From the NCBI GenBank assembly GCA_037157565.1, contig JAZHRO010000073.1, positions 96,760,001 through 96,824,000 of the forward strand: DNA of 64,000 nt. Reading direction: 5' to 3'. The notes beneath the pieces are model-generated. The model searched no databases, was not told the origin of the DNA, and was given only the letters and a program-made list of their open reading frames with translations. This document shows, in pieces, positions 22,453-33,540 of this stretch. This DNA comes from Thalassia testudinum (taxonomy: Eukaryota; Streptophyta; Magnoliopsida; Alismatales; Hydrocharitaceae). Each line of letters opens with the position of its first letter. Positions within the stretch are counted from its first letter, which is position 1. The position numbers and the translations under genes were made by a program.

Positions 22453-23576
22453 GACGATCCAGCCCAACGGCATGAAAATTGACTCAATCCGACCTCTGTA
22501 GAATCCCCTACAAGGGAAAGAAGATGGACGGCCCTGATTGCACCACGTGGCATAACTTAGGCTACCCATGTGCATGCATGCGCCACCGCACGTGCACAGC
22601 AGTTTGGGCATGCACATGTGCATGGAGGCATGCACGCGCAAGCGTAGCGGAGCACGCAGCAGCACAGCGTGCATGCGAAGGTAGCGTCATTAGCAGCGTG
22701 TATCATGCGTACGCGCATGACATGGGCGTGTATAGCGCGTGCTAGCGGTGCGACAGCAGGGATGCATGAGTTGGATCTTCAACGACGCTTGTGGCGTATC
22801 TTCAGCGATGTTTATGACCATCACTAAATGTCCTGTATACGAATTTGATTCTTTCCTCCACTATAAATGGACCCCTACCCCTCCCATTTTTCTTGATCTC
22901 TTCCTTTCTTCCTCTTACCACCTCCAAGGCTCTAGAGAGAGCTTGTCCCAACCTCGAGATGCTCCTCTAGAGTTGAAAATCAAATAGTTTTCCCTCCCCT
23001 CATCCCCATTTATGGAGTGTCCCATGGCCGTCCTCTCATCGCCCTTCGGGAAGAAGATCCTCATCGCGACGTCGTCCTGCCCCCTCCTCCGTCCTCTGGC
23101 TCCATCCTCCTTCGTTCCGCTCCTCACCACCTTCCTCTAGGTGACGTTAGAGTGAGTAGTCCTTCGAGCAACTGTCAAGAGGGATTTCTCTCTCCTCTTT
23201 CTATCTTGTTTCGCTTTCATTGTGTAGTTATCCTGCTTTCATAATTGTAGAAAACATTTATGAGATAAATAGATGATTATTTCTCTCTCTCTTTCTTTCT
23301 CTCTCTCTCTTATATTTTTGCAAGTAGGTAAACTTTTCATCAACCTAATCTCTTGCTTGATAAAAATACAAAAAAATTAGAAAAGATAAAAATGACAAAA
23401 ATAAATAAAAGCAAAGCATGGATTTTTATAAAATCAAACGTTCGCCTCCTTGTGTTCGACCCGAGACTCACCTTTCAAGTTTTGATTATTAATTTTATCT
23501 AATAGATGTGTTTTGCGAGCAACGACGATGGGTCCTCCAAACCCCCGATTTTAACATGCGAAGCGTGCCCTCATCA
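22453..23576 (+). mobile_element. Element C 3' LTR, right part
   Basis: Continues the C LTR from GACGATCCAGCCCAACG, collinear with 8793-9847. TATA box TATAAATG at 22862-22869. Ends in CCCTCATCA, preserving the CATCA terminus lost in the 5' LTR, then GAAAG. Confidence 0.92.
22862..22869 (+). promoter_or_regulatory. TATA box of element C 3' LTR
   Basis: TATAAATG, aligned with TATAAAAG at 9150-9157 of the 5' LTR. Confidence 0.6.
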
Positions 23577-23808
23577 GAAAGCCTCATGTCAAGATGGCTG
23601 CTGTTATGTGTAGTGTGTGGCATGCTCGTAATGAGCGATTGTTTAGAGGAGGCTCAATAAATGTTGGGAACATTGTTAGGGAGTGTTGGGGGTTTGTAAA
23701 GTAATGGAGTGACTCCTTGTTATTGTTTTTTAGAAGTTTCATAAATAAAATGTTCCCAATCTGCTATCGTTTTTGATAGCACTCCTCATCTGTTCAAAGA
23801 AAAGAAAA
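23577..23808 (+). mobile_element. LINE fragment, 3' end of ORF2 and tail
   Basis: Starts with the GAAAG duplication and then encodes the C-terminal LINE ORF2 pattern: KPHVKMAAVMCSVWHARNER followed by LFRGG, with the W..RNER.F signature of plant LINE ORF2 C-termini. It stops at TAA near 23701. A 3' UTR follows with CTATCGTTTTTGATAGCAC, a small perfect stem. The end is A-rich (CAAAGAAAAGAAAA) directly before the 15-bp duplication. With 8335-8425 the whole insert is only about 320 bp, a 5'-truncated copy. Confidence 0.8.
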
Positions 23809-23823
23809 GATTCAAGTGATCTT
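23809..23823. repeat. LINE target site duplication, right copy
   Basis: GATTCAAGTGATCTT, identical to 8320-8334. Confidence 0.85.
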
Positions 23824-24385
23824 AGAGCCTTGATTTTAGAGTTTGATGATAAGATCAATTCAATCAAGGGCTTAGGTAGCACACAAATGCGGGAAGATCT
23901 GTTTCTTTTATAAATGGCAAGTGTGTACTAGCACTTCAACCCTAATGTGAAAACCCTAATTGGCTCTATTTCCAAGTCCAATTTGATTTCAAATAAGGCA
24001 CCTTGGACTCAAACAAGAAGGTGAGTAGTCCAAGGTGTTGTAAGTCCCTAATAGGTGCAGGTAGGAAGGATTAGGTGTTCTAAATCAAATCAAATCAACA
24101 CAAATATGACCTCAATCGAATCGAGTAAATTACAAAATTCTTGCCTTGGTTGATATTTCTAAAAAATTAAGGTACGGTTGGATTCCTAATTTCTTGTTGT
24201 TTCCTTCTTTATTTTCCCAAGAGATAAGGGATTAGGGAAGAAAAGAGACAACTAACCTGCATTTGGCGTGGTTGGTCCGAGATTGATGATTTTGAGTGCT
24301 TGGTTCACCTTGAAACAATCAAACAAAGACAAGTTAGAAGTCAAATCAGAATAAGATAAAATGAATAGTGGTGAAATGCACGTTG
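23824..24385 (-). mobile_element. Element D 5' leader, outer part
   Basis: Non-coding leader between the LINE site and the minus-strand primer site; joins 7573-8319 when the nested insertions are removed. Confidence 0.65.
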
Positions 24386-24403
24386 CTCCCAGCAACGGTA
24401 CCA
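24386..24403 (-). other. Element D primer binding site (tRNA-Asp type, minus strand)
   Basis: TGGTACCGTTGCTGGGAG on the minus strand, close to TGGCGCCGTTGCCGGGGA, three bases from the LTR end at 24407. It fixes D as a minus-strand element with its 5' LTR to the right. Confidence 0.85.
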
Positions 24404-25770
24404 AAATGCTAATGCACTAAGTTGAGTTTAATAAATGCATCGTAGTATAGTGACTAAAGCGACGAAAATACTTAAATTTATGTCTCGAATTGTGAGTCCG
24501 AGGTTGTCTCAGGGAGAAAATAAATCACAATTTAACCACTAAATAAGGACATATGAAATGAGTCCGAAGAGTTTTATGCAAAATGAAATAATTTACTCAA
24601 TTAATACCACCATCAAAGTTAAAAAGAAATGATTAATGTTAAGGCAAAAATGTTGCTTTTCAACCAAGTAAAGCTGGCGTCAACACTTAGCCAATTTTTT
24701 GACCAAAGAGCCACTCAAAGCCAAAGCCAGCATCAGTCTAGAAGCTCACCTAAGGCCCGGTTCAAAATTGGCCCAAGCCTGATTCAGGCTCGTGTGTGTG
24801 CGAGCGTGGTGAATGTGTATAGGGGGACTCGACCCCCTATATGTTCTCGATCAAGTAGCTGTAGGGCCAAATTCCTTATAAGCCCGTTGTTGAGCTCCTA
24901 GCTTTCAAGACGTGGGACTATGTCCCTATTGTTCTTTGTCTTCAACGCAAGGATGGAGTTGCTGCGAATTGAAGAAGGGCTGTCATTGGATCTCAAATTC
25001 AACGACTCAGAGGTCATCCTTGGGTGAATCTGCAACTATAGAAGGAGGTGCCCTTGGTGATAGCTCATTGGAGAAGCTCAAAGTTGGGGATAATGATGAA
25101 GCCAGTGAGGCACCTACAAGTATGAATACAGCCTTATGACCCAAATCAAGCACACCACAACCTCTGAGGTGACACATTGGTCAAAAGCCCTATGGTAATC
25201 GAGAGTGAGGGTGAATGGAGTGGTGGGTTGGAGGAGCTTCGATGAAGCTACATTGTTGTGAATGGTAGGGGGTAAAGGAGATGATGTGAGTTTCAATCAC
25301 CTTGGGAAAAAGCTTTGTGTAGGTGTGTGGAAGCTTTTTCCTAAGGTGATTAGGTGAGAGGAATGCGGAGGAAGTGGCTTGATGAAGGTGATGGTGGTAA
25401 CAACGACAGAGGTCGAAGAAGGAGGAGGAGACAATGCATGGAGCTCAAAAGCTCCCTAAAGCTAATTGAGTAGTAGAAGAGAGAAAGCGCTAACATAATT
25501 TTGAGAGAGGAAGAGGGGATGTTGCTAGAGGTACATCAGCGAGGAAGGAGGGGTTGCCAGAGCCAAAGAAGGTGAGTGGGAGTCCGAAGCTTTGTGGGAA
25601 GCTTCGTGGAAGCATGGGGAAGAAAACCCCTCTGTCGATTGTATGTGGTAGAGGGTGAGGAAGGAGGACGATGAGGGTCTAGTGGTGCTTCACGTTTCGT
25701 TGGTGAGGAAGAAGAAAGAGGGAGAAGACCGGCTAATTGAGCATGCCATTCACTTATAGAAGTTGAGGGC

Positions 25771-25780
25771 ATTATATAGA
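25771..25780 (-). promoter_or_regulatory. TATA box of D1 LTR
   Basis: TCTATATAAT on the minus strand; the D2 LTR has TTATATATAA at the corresponding place (52083-52092). Confidence 0.5.
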
Positions 25781-26507
25781 GATGATCTCCTCAACAATTA
25801 AGCCAAAAATCGTAAGTTTGGCTTGCAATTTGGCCAACTTTGAAACCCACAAAATTGAAGCTCACCGGAAATGCTACACCCCAAATTAGATCTTGAGATG
25901 ATGTTAGATGGATTGGGAATGATCTCAAGATTAATCCCACTAAATTTGGTAGGATTTGATTGAGATTTGAGTACCCAATTTCTTAATCAAAACTCTCCAA
26001 CGGTGGGTCCTTTCCTATTATTTTGCTGCCTGCCAAATGAAGAAGATGAAGGTTGGCATCATCGTGCCATCAGCCAAGGGTATGAAAGTAAGAATGGTCA
26101 AAACTTAGGGGTGTTTATGTAATAAATAGAGATAAAAAAGCTAAAATGCAAACTAGGCCAACATGGACTCCGATTAAGCTCAAAATTTAAGGGTAACCTA
26201 ATTTGGACCCAAGAAATTTAATGGTTACCTCAAATTTGTATTTTGATGATGCTTGACTAGGTAATTTACTCTGTAGCCCAAATAGAGTAATTTGCTGCCT
26301 TGATCTCTTTTTTTGGTCAAAATGGATTCATTTGGTCAAAGTGAATGTTCCAAACCTCATAGAATATTTTAAAATAATTTTTAGGACATTTAGATTATAT
26401 TTATTTCCACCAAAACCTATTCAATTGAAGTGGGGCAGTAATTAGGATTTTTATTATTAAATTAATCTTTAATTCTCAACAAACCTTGATTCAGTTAGCT
26501 CAAGCTC

Positions 26508-26705
26508 ACTTCTTCGAAATTTAAGTTTATTTGACATTAGATTAAACAGTGATTCACCCCTCAATTAAACTTTACTTCTTCGAAATTTAAGTTTATTTGA
26601 CCTTAGATTAGACACTGATTCACCCCTCAATTAAACTTCACTTCTTCGAAATTTAAGTTTATTTGACCTTAGATTAGACACTGATTTACCCCTTAGTTAA
26701 TCTTC
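26508..26705. repeat. 66-bp tandem repeat, three copies
   Basis: Units start ACTTCTTCGAAATTTAAGTT at 26508, 26574 and 26640, differing by a few substitutions. The D2 LTR has only one recognisable unit, so the array expanded within D1 or its lineage. Confidence 0.9.
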
Positions 26706-26866
26706 ATTTGTGTTTGTTTGTTAAAACAATAGAATTAACTCAATTTATCTTCTTCTTAAATTCAAGTTAGAACTAAATTTTGCCCTTTTGCTGATTATTA
26801 AGGAGCATTTATTCTTGAAATCAAGCTAATTTAGGATAGTTATGGCAGATGATGGTGTTACCATCA

Positions 26867-27501
26867 ACCACCACGTAAGGTGATGTATTATGTTTCCTCA
26901 AGGTATAATCCCTCATCTCATAAGATCTTAAAATGGGAGTGATAGACCCACTTTAGTGGATCATCTTTGAGCCTAAGGTGTGTTGGTTTCCTAGCTTGTT
27001 GTATATAAATAAGTAAAATTAGGAATGCATATTTTGTCTATTTTTAATTGGCCAATGATAATAATAGGTGGTTAATTTTCTCTTTGCAAGAATATTTTCA
27101 GATCAACATCCACAATGGAGGAATTATGATCCTCATCTCTTAGTTCTAGTTGTTCTCTAATGTTGCCTTAACCGCAAATCTGCTACATTCTAGGAACTCA
27201 CATTGTAGCCCATGTAACAAAGGCACACTCAAGACCACACATCCAATAACCCAAACACCTACAGTAACATGTAAGGGACCCCACTCTCAATCATTACCAT
27301 GGGCCTAAGTCCAAAATGGCCTAACATCCTCAAGGGATGGATGGGAAAGCCGATTGCTTACCCTTGCAGGCCCTAGCGCTACCCTCACCAGCGCCCATAC
27401 CATTCCAATAAACCCCCTCGTGACCTCCATCCCACAGAAACCATGCACAGGACCCATCATGCACCATTTTCCCTCATTCTCTCCAAGCGTAGCCCCCGTC
27501 T
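26867..27501. other. Unclassified spacer between D LTR and copia element
   Basis: 635 bp with no recognisable gene. It contains a TATA-like GTATATAAATAAG near 27001 and a C-rich part (27160-27500). A 78-codon minus-strand ORF (27305-27541) runs across the copia boundary and has no family features. It could be the U3 of the copia LTR or older flanking DNA. Confidence 0.35.
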
Positions 27502-27955
27502 TGCATAAGGAGATTGAGAGATCCACTTTTTGATTGATCAAACCAATTAAATTGGTAGATTAATTGGGAATTTAGTTGATCAACCAAATTGCCTCGACTT
27601 CGTTCTTCTGAGGTGATTTTTAAGAACATCCAAGATCAGAGTGTGCCAAATCTTGGAGATAGATCGTCGTATCCTGGGAGGAGTTTGTTAGACCCTGACG
27701 CATCGGTATTGTAGGGGGCGATTACTTCTCTAAGGAAAGTTCCTCATGGGTGCTTCTATCGGAGTAACTTCTAACCTTTCTTCGTTTTGTTTATTTGTGT
27801 TATTGCATATTCTTTATTCTTTATTTTATTCTGGATCTTGCCAAATCATGTTTAACTTGCTTAATTTAATATTTTTGATATATGCAAAATTGTTGGAAAT
27901 GCATATGTTTTTATTTATTTATTTCCTATATGTGTTTATTTCAACAATCTTAGAG
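27502..27955 (+). mobile_element. Ty1/copia element: LTR 3' part and leader
   Basis: Collinear with 58805-59190 and its tandem copy at 62459-62844: CTTGCATAAGGAG, GATCAAACCAATTAAA, TAAGGTGATTTTTAAG-like, GGGAGGAGTT.GTTAGACC, ATCGGTATT, TTCTTTATTCTTTAT, TTGCCAAATCAT. The position directly before copia gag shows it is the end of the 5' LTR plus leader. The primer site is not clearly preserved (TAGAGAAGGTATCTCG near 27950). Confidence 0.65.
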
Positions 27956-27985
27956 AAGGTATCTCGTAGATCTAAAATATTTGGG

Positions 27986-28265
27986 ATGATGAAAATGACT
28001 TTCAAATCACATGTAGACTTATTCAGAATGCTTGAGAAGTTTAGTGGGCAAAATTTCAAGCGTTGGCAACAACACATGAGAATTTGATTAACCACCATTA
28101 GTTTGATCTCGATGTTGGAAATCGAATGCCCAATTTTGGATAAGGAAAAACTCACTCTTGAAGGTTGAAAGGCAGCGGATGAGTGGAATGAGCGCAACCG
28201 TATTCGTCATGGTTGCATCTTATTAGCTTTGTCTAATGTGCTATTTGATGACTATAGCACATTTG
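27986..28265 (+). pseudogene. gag: Ty1/copia gag N-terminal domain, decayed and truncated
   Basis: One frame starting at MMKMTFKSHVDLFRMLEKFS carries the copia Gag signature: F.G.NFKRWQQHMRI, then after a stop LTTISLISML, and after a second stop KAADEWNERNRIRHGCILLA and LSNVLFDDYSTF. This is the Gag-polyprotein (UBN2 type) domain. The two interruptions are in-frame TGA codons (28085-28087 and one near 28168), the first at a position that is usually Trp. The domain is cut at about residue 93 by element B, and the following ~3 kb (rest of gag, protease, integrase, first half of RT) is absent; RT resumes at 40362. Confidence 0.8.
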
Positions 28266-28489
28266 TGATAAATGCCAGTTTATCATCATTCTTATGCACT
28301 AAAACAAACCTAGCTCTTAGGATTTGACTCCGCAAATGAGTTTTTGGGTTGCATTTACGCATTAACTAGGTTAGGCATGCATTGCATTTTCTTTTGTTGT
28401 TTTAATGTGTTTTTGTGAGTGTTAAGGATGAACAGATATACAGATCCCTAAAACCCTAGCACTCAAGAAGGCAATTAGTGAAGAAGGAG

Positions 28490-29150
28490 CTCAGACTAGC
28501 TGGAACTTAGCCTGATACAGCTCACCACAGTTGGAACCTAGCTCACGTGGACTAGGGTTAGCTCATCCCAGCTCCATTCAGCTAATCTTAGCTGAATGGT
28601 AGCTCAAGAGAGCTCATCTTAGCTCACCTTAGCTCAGGTCAGCTCAGATCCAGCTCAACTAGCTAAGTCTAGCTCATCTCAGCTCCCATTAGTCCATAGG
28701 GAGCTCTAGCTAGCTCAGCTAAGTTGACTAGAGTTCACCCCAGCTTAGGTCCAGCTACATCCAGCTCCACTCAACTCCGGTCAGCTGAAGATGACTTCAT
28801 TCCAGCTTAGGAAGCTCAAGTCCAGCTCCCGGGGACTTAGCTTAGCTCAACTCAGTTGAGCTAAGCTACCTTAGCTGCCTCACCCAGCTTGATCCTCCCC
28901 GGGAGCATCAGACCTAGCTCACCTCAGCTCCTTTCAGTAGAAGCAGCTTGCTTTAGCTTGGGTTAGTAGCTAGCAAAGAACTAGCAAGCCAAGCCAGTTA
29001 AGGTAGCTCCTTGCAGCTCTCTTCAGCAACCACCAGCTCTAGTGCAGCTCAAGATGACTACCTCCAGCTCTTCTCCCTGAAAACCCTAGCTCCGAATGCC
29101 TCCAACTCTACTCCCTACTAGCTAAGCTAGCTAAGCTGCTTAACTTAGCT
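28490..29150. repeat. AGCT-dense tract in element B 5' LTR
   Basis: The tetramer AGCT, mostly as CAGCTC, TAGCTC or TAGCTA, recurs every 10-15 bp over about 660 bp without a fixed period. A near-perfect palindrome with 14-bp arms lies at 28839-28867. The partner tract is at 35730-36390. Confidence 0.85.
28839..28867. repeat. 14-bp-arm palindrome within the AGCT tract
   Basis: AGCTTAGCTCAACT, one central C, then its exact reverse complement. Conserved in the 3' LTR at 36075-36103. Confidence 0.9.
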
Positions 29151-29444
29151 AGTCCACCTCCATGGCACCAAAACCTACTACCCTACTACCTAAGTTTCAG
29201 CAAAAAGACCACCTACTCCTACTTTATTTTGGTGCCAACTATCCCTTCCATCACCACCCTATAGCTACCATCAAAACCCATCTCCACCCTCCATTTTTTC
29301 CCTCCAAAGTTGCCTTCTAGAAGGTATTTTTGGAGGGAAAATCAAGGCACATCTTCATTTCCCTCCCATTTTTCCCTCCAAAAATATCCAAGCACCCCTA
29401 CATTTCCCTGCAAAAAAACACCATAACTACCCTTCTTCCCATCC

Positions 29445-29452
29445 TATAAATA
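29445..29452 (+). promoter_or_regulatory. TATA box of element B 5' LTR
   Basis: TATAAATA in CCATCCTATAAATACCCT; the 3' LTR has the same at 36679-36686. Confidence 0.7.
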
Positions 29453-30353
29453 CCCTACCCTACCACCACATAATTCCAATCCTCCATTAGTGCATTTTTC
29501 TACCTAGACCCACCTACACCTACGGCCAAGAAGAAGGAGTAGAGAAGAAGATTAAAGGGGCACATCACCAGCCCTTTTGGTGCCTTCTTCTCTCCACTCT
29601 CTTCAACTTGGGCCACGCCAAGGAGGAGGACGTTTCTACTTCAAGGAGGATGGCCAGGAAAAGGAGAAGGACCTAGGGTGGACGTCCACCCTTGGAGAGA
29701 AGCTTAGGGCACGCCCCCTTAGGGCTTGCTTTGGAGGACATCACCTTGGCAGAGCATAGCAAGGAAGGAGTTGGAGGACTCTTTTCAAGCTTGGGAGCTA
29801 CCAAGCTTGGAGCAAGAAGCCCTCTTCTTCACCACTATATAGAGGATTTGTGTTTGCTTTTATTTATTGCATTTTTTCTAGTAGTAGAAGCATTCGTCTA
29901 CTAGGCCTTTTTGTAAAATACTTTTTCATTAATTTAGTTGCCTTCTTTACAATTTCTTTAGTTGCATTTTTAATTGCTTTGTTTTTAGCATTCTTCACTC
30001 CCTCTCCCTAATTATTCTAGGCCTCCACTTGCCTAGAGTGAGCTTAGGGAGAGGCTCTACTTGCCACTTTAGAAGTAGTATATTGAGTTGAAGTGTAAGT
30101 CACTTTCCCGCCACAATTTTGCATGTTGCCTTAATTTCGAAAACATAAAAATGATATATTGAAAAAGGCCAAAAAAAAAGTTGAGATTTATATTCCAAGA
30201 AAGAGAATTAATTTTGCAAACATATTGCCTCCTTGGATGACCCTAGATACTCCCCCTATCTAGGATATAAATTTAAAAGCGAAAGCGGATTTACGCGTTG
30301 CAATGACACTAAATTACCTAATTAACAAACCGCGTATTTCCGCTATTACTTTT

Positions 30354-30371
30354 TGGCACTGTTGCCAGGGA
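30354..30371 (+). other. Element B primer binding site (tRNA-Asp type)
   Basis: TGGCACTGTTGCCAGGGA, five bases after the LTR; 15 of 18 match the tRNA-Asp complement. Confidence 0.85.
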
Positions 30372-32143
30372 GGCACGACTTTGTTATTCTTTCTCCTCTT
30401 GCTTGAAGTAGATCTCATCCCCTTCTCTTTCTTCTTTTTCATGTGTGCAGGAACTATTGTAGGAAAAAAGTGGGAATCTGGAAGCAAGAGCTCAAAATTC
30501 CTTTTCTTCCCGTGAAATTCTGTTAGGTTCCCCTTTCTGGTCGCATAATTAATTAAAAACTGCCAAAATACACTAAACTTGGCTTTCAGGACCCTAAACA
30601 ACTTGATTAAGTGGAGTGGTGCATTTTAAAATCTATTTTTTGCTTGAATGCTTCTTTAACACCCCTCCATTGCAAGTATTGGTGTTCTATTTTTCGGGTC
30701 CAGATTTCTGCCCATACTTGAAAAATTATTTCCTAACACCATAGGCCTCCTAAAATCATTAAATTTCATACAATGATTCCAAATTGAGTTAAGAACATCT
30801 GTTCCAATTTTCAGATTAATTGCCTTTGTATTTAATTTTTAAAAATTTGTAGACTGCAGAGGGGTCACACCCTCTAATCTTCCTATTTTGCTACTGTCTG
30901 CGAATTTTTAGAATTTTTATACTCATCCAATTTTTGTGAAATTTAACTTTCTGGAATTCTTGTGAAATTTTATACATCATATAAAATCATCAAAATTTTC
31001 TGAGGTCAGTGATAATACTGAGAAGTCCAAAATACCCACAGGTATCATTTCTGAACTTTGACACTAGTACAATTAAAAATTCAAAACAATTATCAAACAA
31101 ATTCCTAAAATCTTACAAAAATCTTTTCTGGAATTGTTGTTTGATTTCACTCAATGTAGTGGTGTTGGTTGCAATGTTTGGACCACTATCTATTAAAAAA
31201 TCCTACAAACAACTCATTGGTAGTTAAATTTCTGTCTTAGGGATAATTGGCTTAGGGTTTCCTTCTTTCCTTTTAGAGAAATTGAGGAAATATACAATCA
31301 CCCATACAACTTATTTTTCCTTTGATTGTGGAATTTCAAACTTGTTTGAAAATTTAACTAGAGAAATTCTAAAACACATTCAATTAAATTGAATCCTAAA
31401 AGATAAAAATACAAGAAATTGTGTGACAACTTGCTTATTAATTGGAACCACTTTCCAAATCCTACACACACACAAAAAAAAAAAAATTGAAATAACAGGG
31501 CAACAACCCAAACAATGCCCTCCGCATTCGGTGTGCACACTAGTATCCTAGCCCTAACTAAAATTTGTAGCAATTTGACCCCTAAGGTTTCATCAATTTA
31601 GGCTTGCTATATAGGACTTAAGTTTCCTCTAGTTAATGCCAATTTTGTCATCTATATCTGGTGTTCAGGATGAGGGGACGTGTCAAACGACCAGGTGTGG
31701 GTTTGTACAAACACCTGGGGATTTTCCTGGGAAACGCTTGGGCCCAAACCTCCCTTTAAGCAACTTGGCTAGATTTGTTGATAGAACGGGTATTCACTAT
31801 TGATTACTTATTTCCAAGGTAGACCAAGTCTTACGTTAAATTCTAGGGAGTCACAATTAAGTTAGGTCTAGAATTTGATTGCTTGTGTGTACACTTCTCT
31901 CATCCGCATCTCTTCTCCACCCCTCACATTTCTTCCATTTTGCACGGGCGATAGTCCAAAACTCCACACTTAGAGGGACCACTAGATTTTGCCTCCTCAA
32001 AAAGACTTTTCCTGCATTCTTCCTCTTCTTTAAAAATGGAAAATCAAAATTGGTCCTTTATCCCGCATGCTAATTTTTCTTTCCCCTATTTTTCCACCTA
32101 GGAGCTACTTAATCAGGCCCCTCCACCTAATCTCTACTCTATC
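30372..32143 (+). mobile_element. Element B leader
   Basis: About 1.8 kb of A/T-rich leader. It holds only short ORFs (31009-31227, 31879-32073) without recognisable features. A short open stretch beginning MRGRVKRPGVG near 31670 may be a decayed gag start. No capsid domain found. Confidence 0.55.
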
Positions 32144-32911
32144 ATGGCTCAGCTACAAGTTAAGCAACAACAGTTGCATAAGGATTTAACAAACCTAGCC
32201 AACCAACGGAGTCCTGCCACACCTGCCCAAGCTCCACACATTCCACATCTCACCCCTTTTAACACCCGCGAGAGAGAAAATCTGCATAAATCCCATGCTG
32301 AGTACAATTATTATTCTGAGGCTTTCTATGGTTCAATAGGGAATTATGTTTATCCCAATCATCACCCCACGCAAAATGTCCCTACTTTCCAGGAGAAATT
32401 GAAAAATTCCTCTAATGGGGGGAATTATCCGGCTTACTCCTGGACCAATCTAGTTCCACACCAACAACAAAACCTGTTTGGAGGGTATGGTTCAAATCAA
32501 ACTTATCATTCTGGGCAATCTCAAGAAGACATTAATGCCCAGATGATGAAAACCCTACAGGAGTTACAAAGAAAAACAAAGGAAACAACCTGTCTTATTA
32601 ACAATCTCAATGATCAAATTGGGGATATTCTGACTCAAAGACCTGCAGGACACTCACCATCCCAACCCAGACCAAACTTTATTATTCACAAGAACCAACA
32701 CCTGGGTGGCTACCAACATCAGAACCACATGGTTCAGCCTCCTATTAACCCAATATCACAACACCAACCCAATTTCTATCAACATCAGGCCCCCCTACCT
32801 CCTCCCAGTGATCACCAAGCTACGTATGCAGAGACTTTGAGGAGTGAGGAAACCACCATGGATTTAAGGCCTTCACATTCAAATGATGAAACTAATTCTC
32901 AACCAATGTAG
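32144..32911 (+). pseudogene. Element B gag-like C-terminal region, Gln/Pro-rich
   Basis: A 255-codon open frame (start MAQLQVKQQQLHKDLTNLAN) with a Gln-rich, coiled-coil-prone N-terminus. A Tyr/Asn/Gly/Pro/His-rich middle follows (SWTNLVPHQQQNLFGGYG), then a second helical block MMKTLQELQRKTKETTCLI and a Pro/Gln/His tail. This is the layout of the linker tail of Athila/Tat Gag between capsid and protease. The retrotrans_gag capsid domain itself is missing upstream. Protease sequence follows in the next frames. I call it a remnant gag tail; it is open, so expression cannot be excluded. Confidence 0.6.
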
Positions 32912-33540
32912 ATTGACCCCCCTAACCTCAATAAGGAAGAAGAAAAGGAAATCTCAAAAACACTTGATTCAAACCCTATTTCCCACTCTCAAAAATTGCA
33001 ATCCAACAATCCAAAATCAGAGCCCTCTGACCACAATCCTTTGGACTTATTTGAGCAAGTCAAGAAGAATATTCCCTTCCTAGATTCTCCCCATGCCTCT
33101 AAAAAATTTATTGCAAAAGGACATGATCAGAATCTAGAAAGGTTGGTCCTTTCAAAGACAGCCAGCTCAGTTTTTCAGAGCAAGCTGCCTTTCACAAAAA
33201 AGGACCAGGGTACATCACTCATCTCAGTTGTCATAACTAACACCATTTTTTTTCGCGCCCTTCTCAACTTAGGTACCTCTAGTAATCTCATCCCCCCTGT
33301 CTTATTTGAGGAATTTCGATTCAGTGATTTAAAACCCACTAAGGTTCAATTTCAATTGGAAGACTGATCTACCATTCAACCGCGGGGAGTTGTTGAGGAT
33401 AGTATTATCAAGGTCCAGAATTGTCTATTTCCGGTAAATTTTTTGGTCCTTGACATAGAAGGTAACTAAGGCTCTCACTAATGCCATCCTTGGAAGACCT
33501 TTTCTGATTATGACAGCAGCTAATATCAATTCTCACTCTA
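32883..33540 (+). pseudogene. Element B gag C-terminus and aspartic protease, frameshifted
   Basis: 32996-33367 contains LDLFEQVKKNIPFLDS, the usual Gag-protease boundary of Athila/Tat, then FRALLNLGTSSNLIP, the protease active-site block. The catalytic Asp of D-L-G-A/T-S is Asn here, so it is inactive. After a stop and frameshift, AILGRPFLIMTAANIN-type sequence (33485-33525) gives the C-terminal protease block, and LVLDIEGN lies just before it. No RT or integrase follows. Confidence 0.7.

Larger units (their letters stand above)
24407..26866 (-). mobile_element. Element D 5' LTR (copy D1)
   Basis: On the minus strand it starts TGATGGTAACACCATCATC at 26866 and ends CATTAGCA at 24407. TATA box at 25771-25780 on the minus strand. 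A 66-bp tandem repeat in three copies lies at 26508-26705. A diverged, truncated relative is at 51127-52979, sharing the TGATGGTGTTACCAT end, GTTTGTTAAAACAA block and overall order. The D 3' LTR is not in the window. ORFs inside (24629-24901, 25536-25772) show no family features. Confidence 0.8.
28266..30348 (+). mobile_element. Element B 5' LTR
   Basis: 2083 bp from TGATAAATGCCAG to ...GCTATTA; the partner ends GCTATCA, so ends were TGATA/TATCA. Contents in order: an AGCT-dense tract (28490-29150), a long CT-rich segment, TATA box (29445-29452), C+T-rich leader, and U5. ORFs such as 29577-29759 and 29692-29904 overlap in different frames and recur in the partner LTR; they are not considered genes. 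Confidence 0.88.

Noticed and set aside
25536..25772. Minus ORF rich in Pro/Ser/His as a D-element protein
   Set aside because: Lies in the LTR just downstream of the TATA box, no conservation in the D2 copy.
27305..27541. 78-codon minus ORF as a host gene
   Set aside because: Crosses into copia LTR sequence and has no domain.
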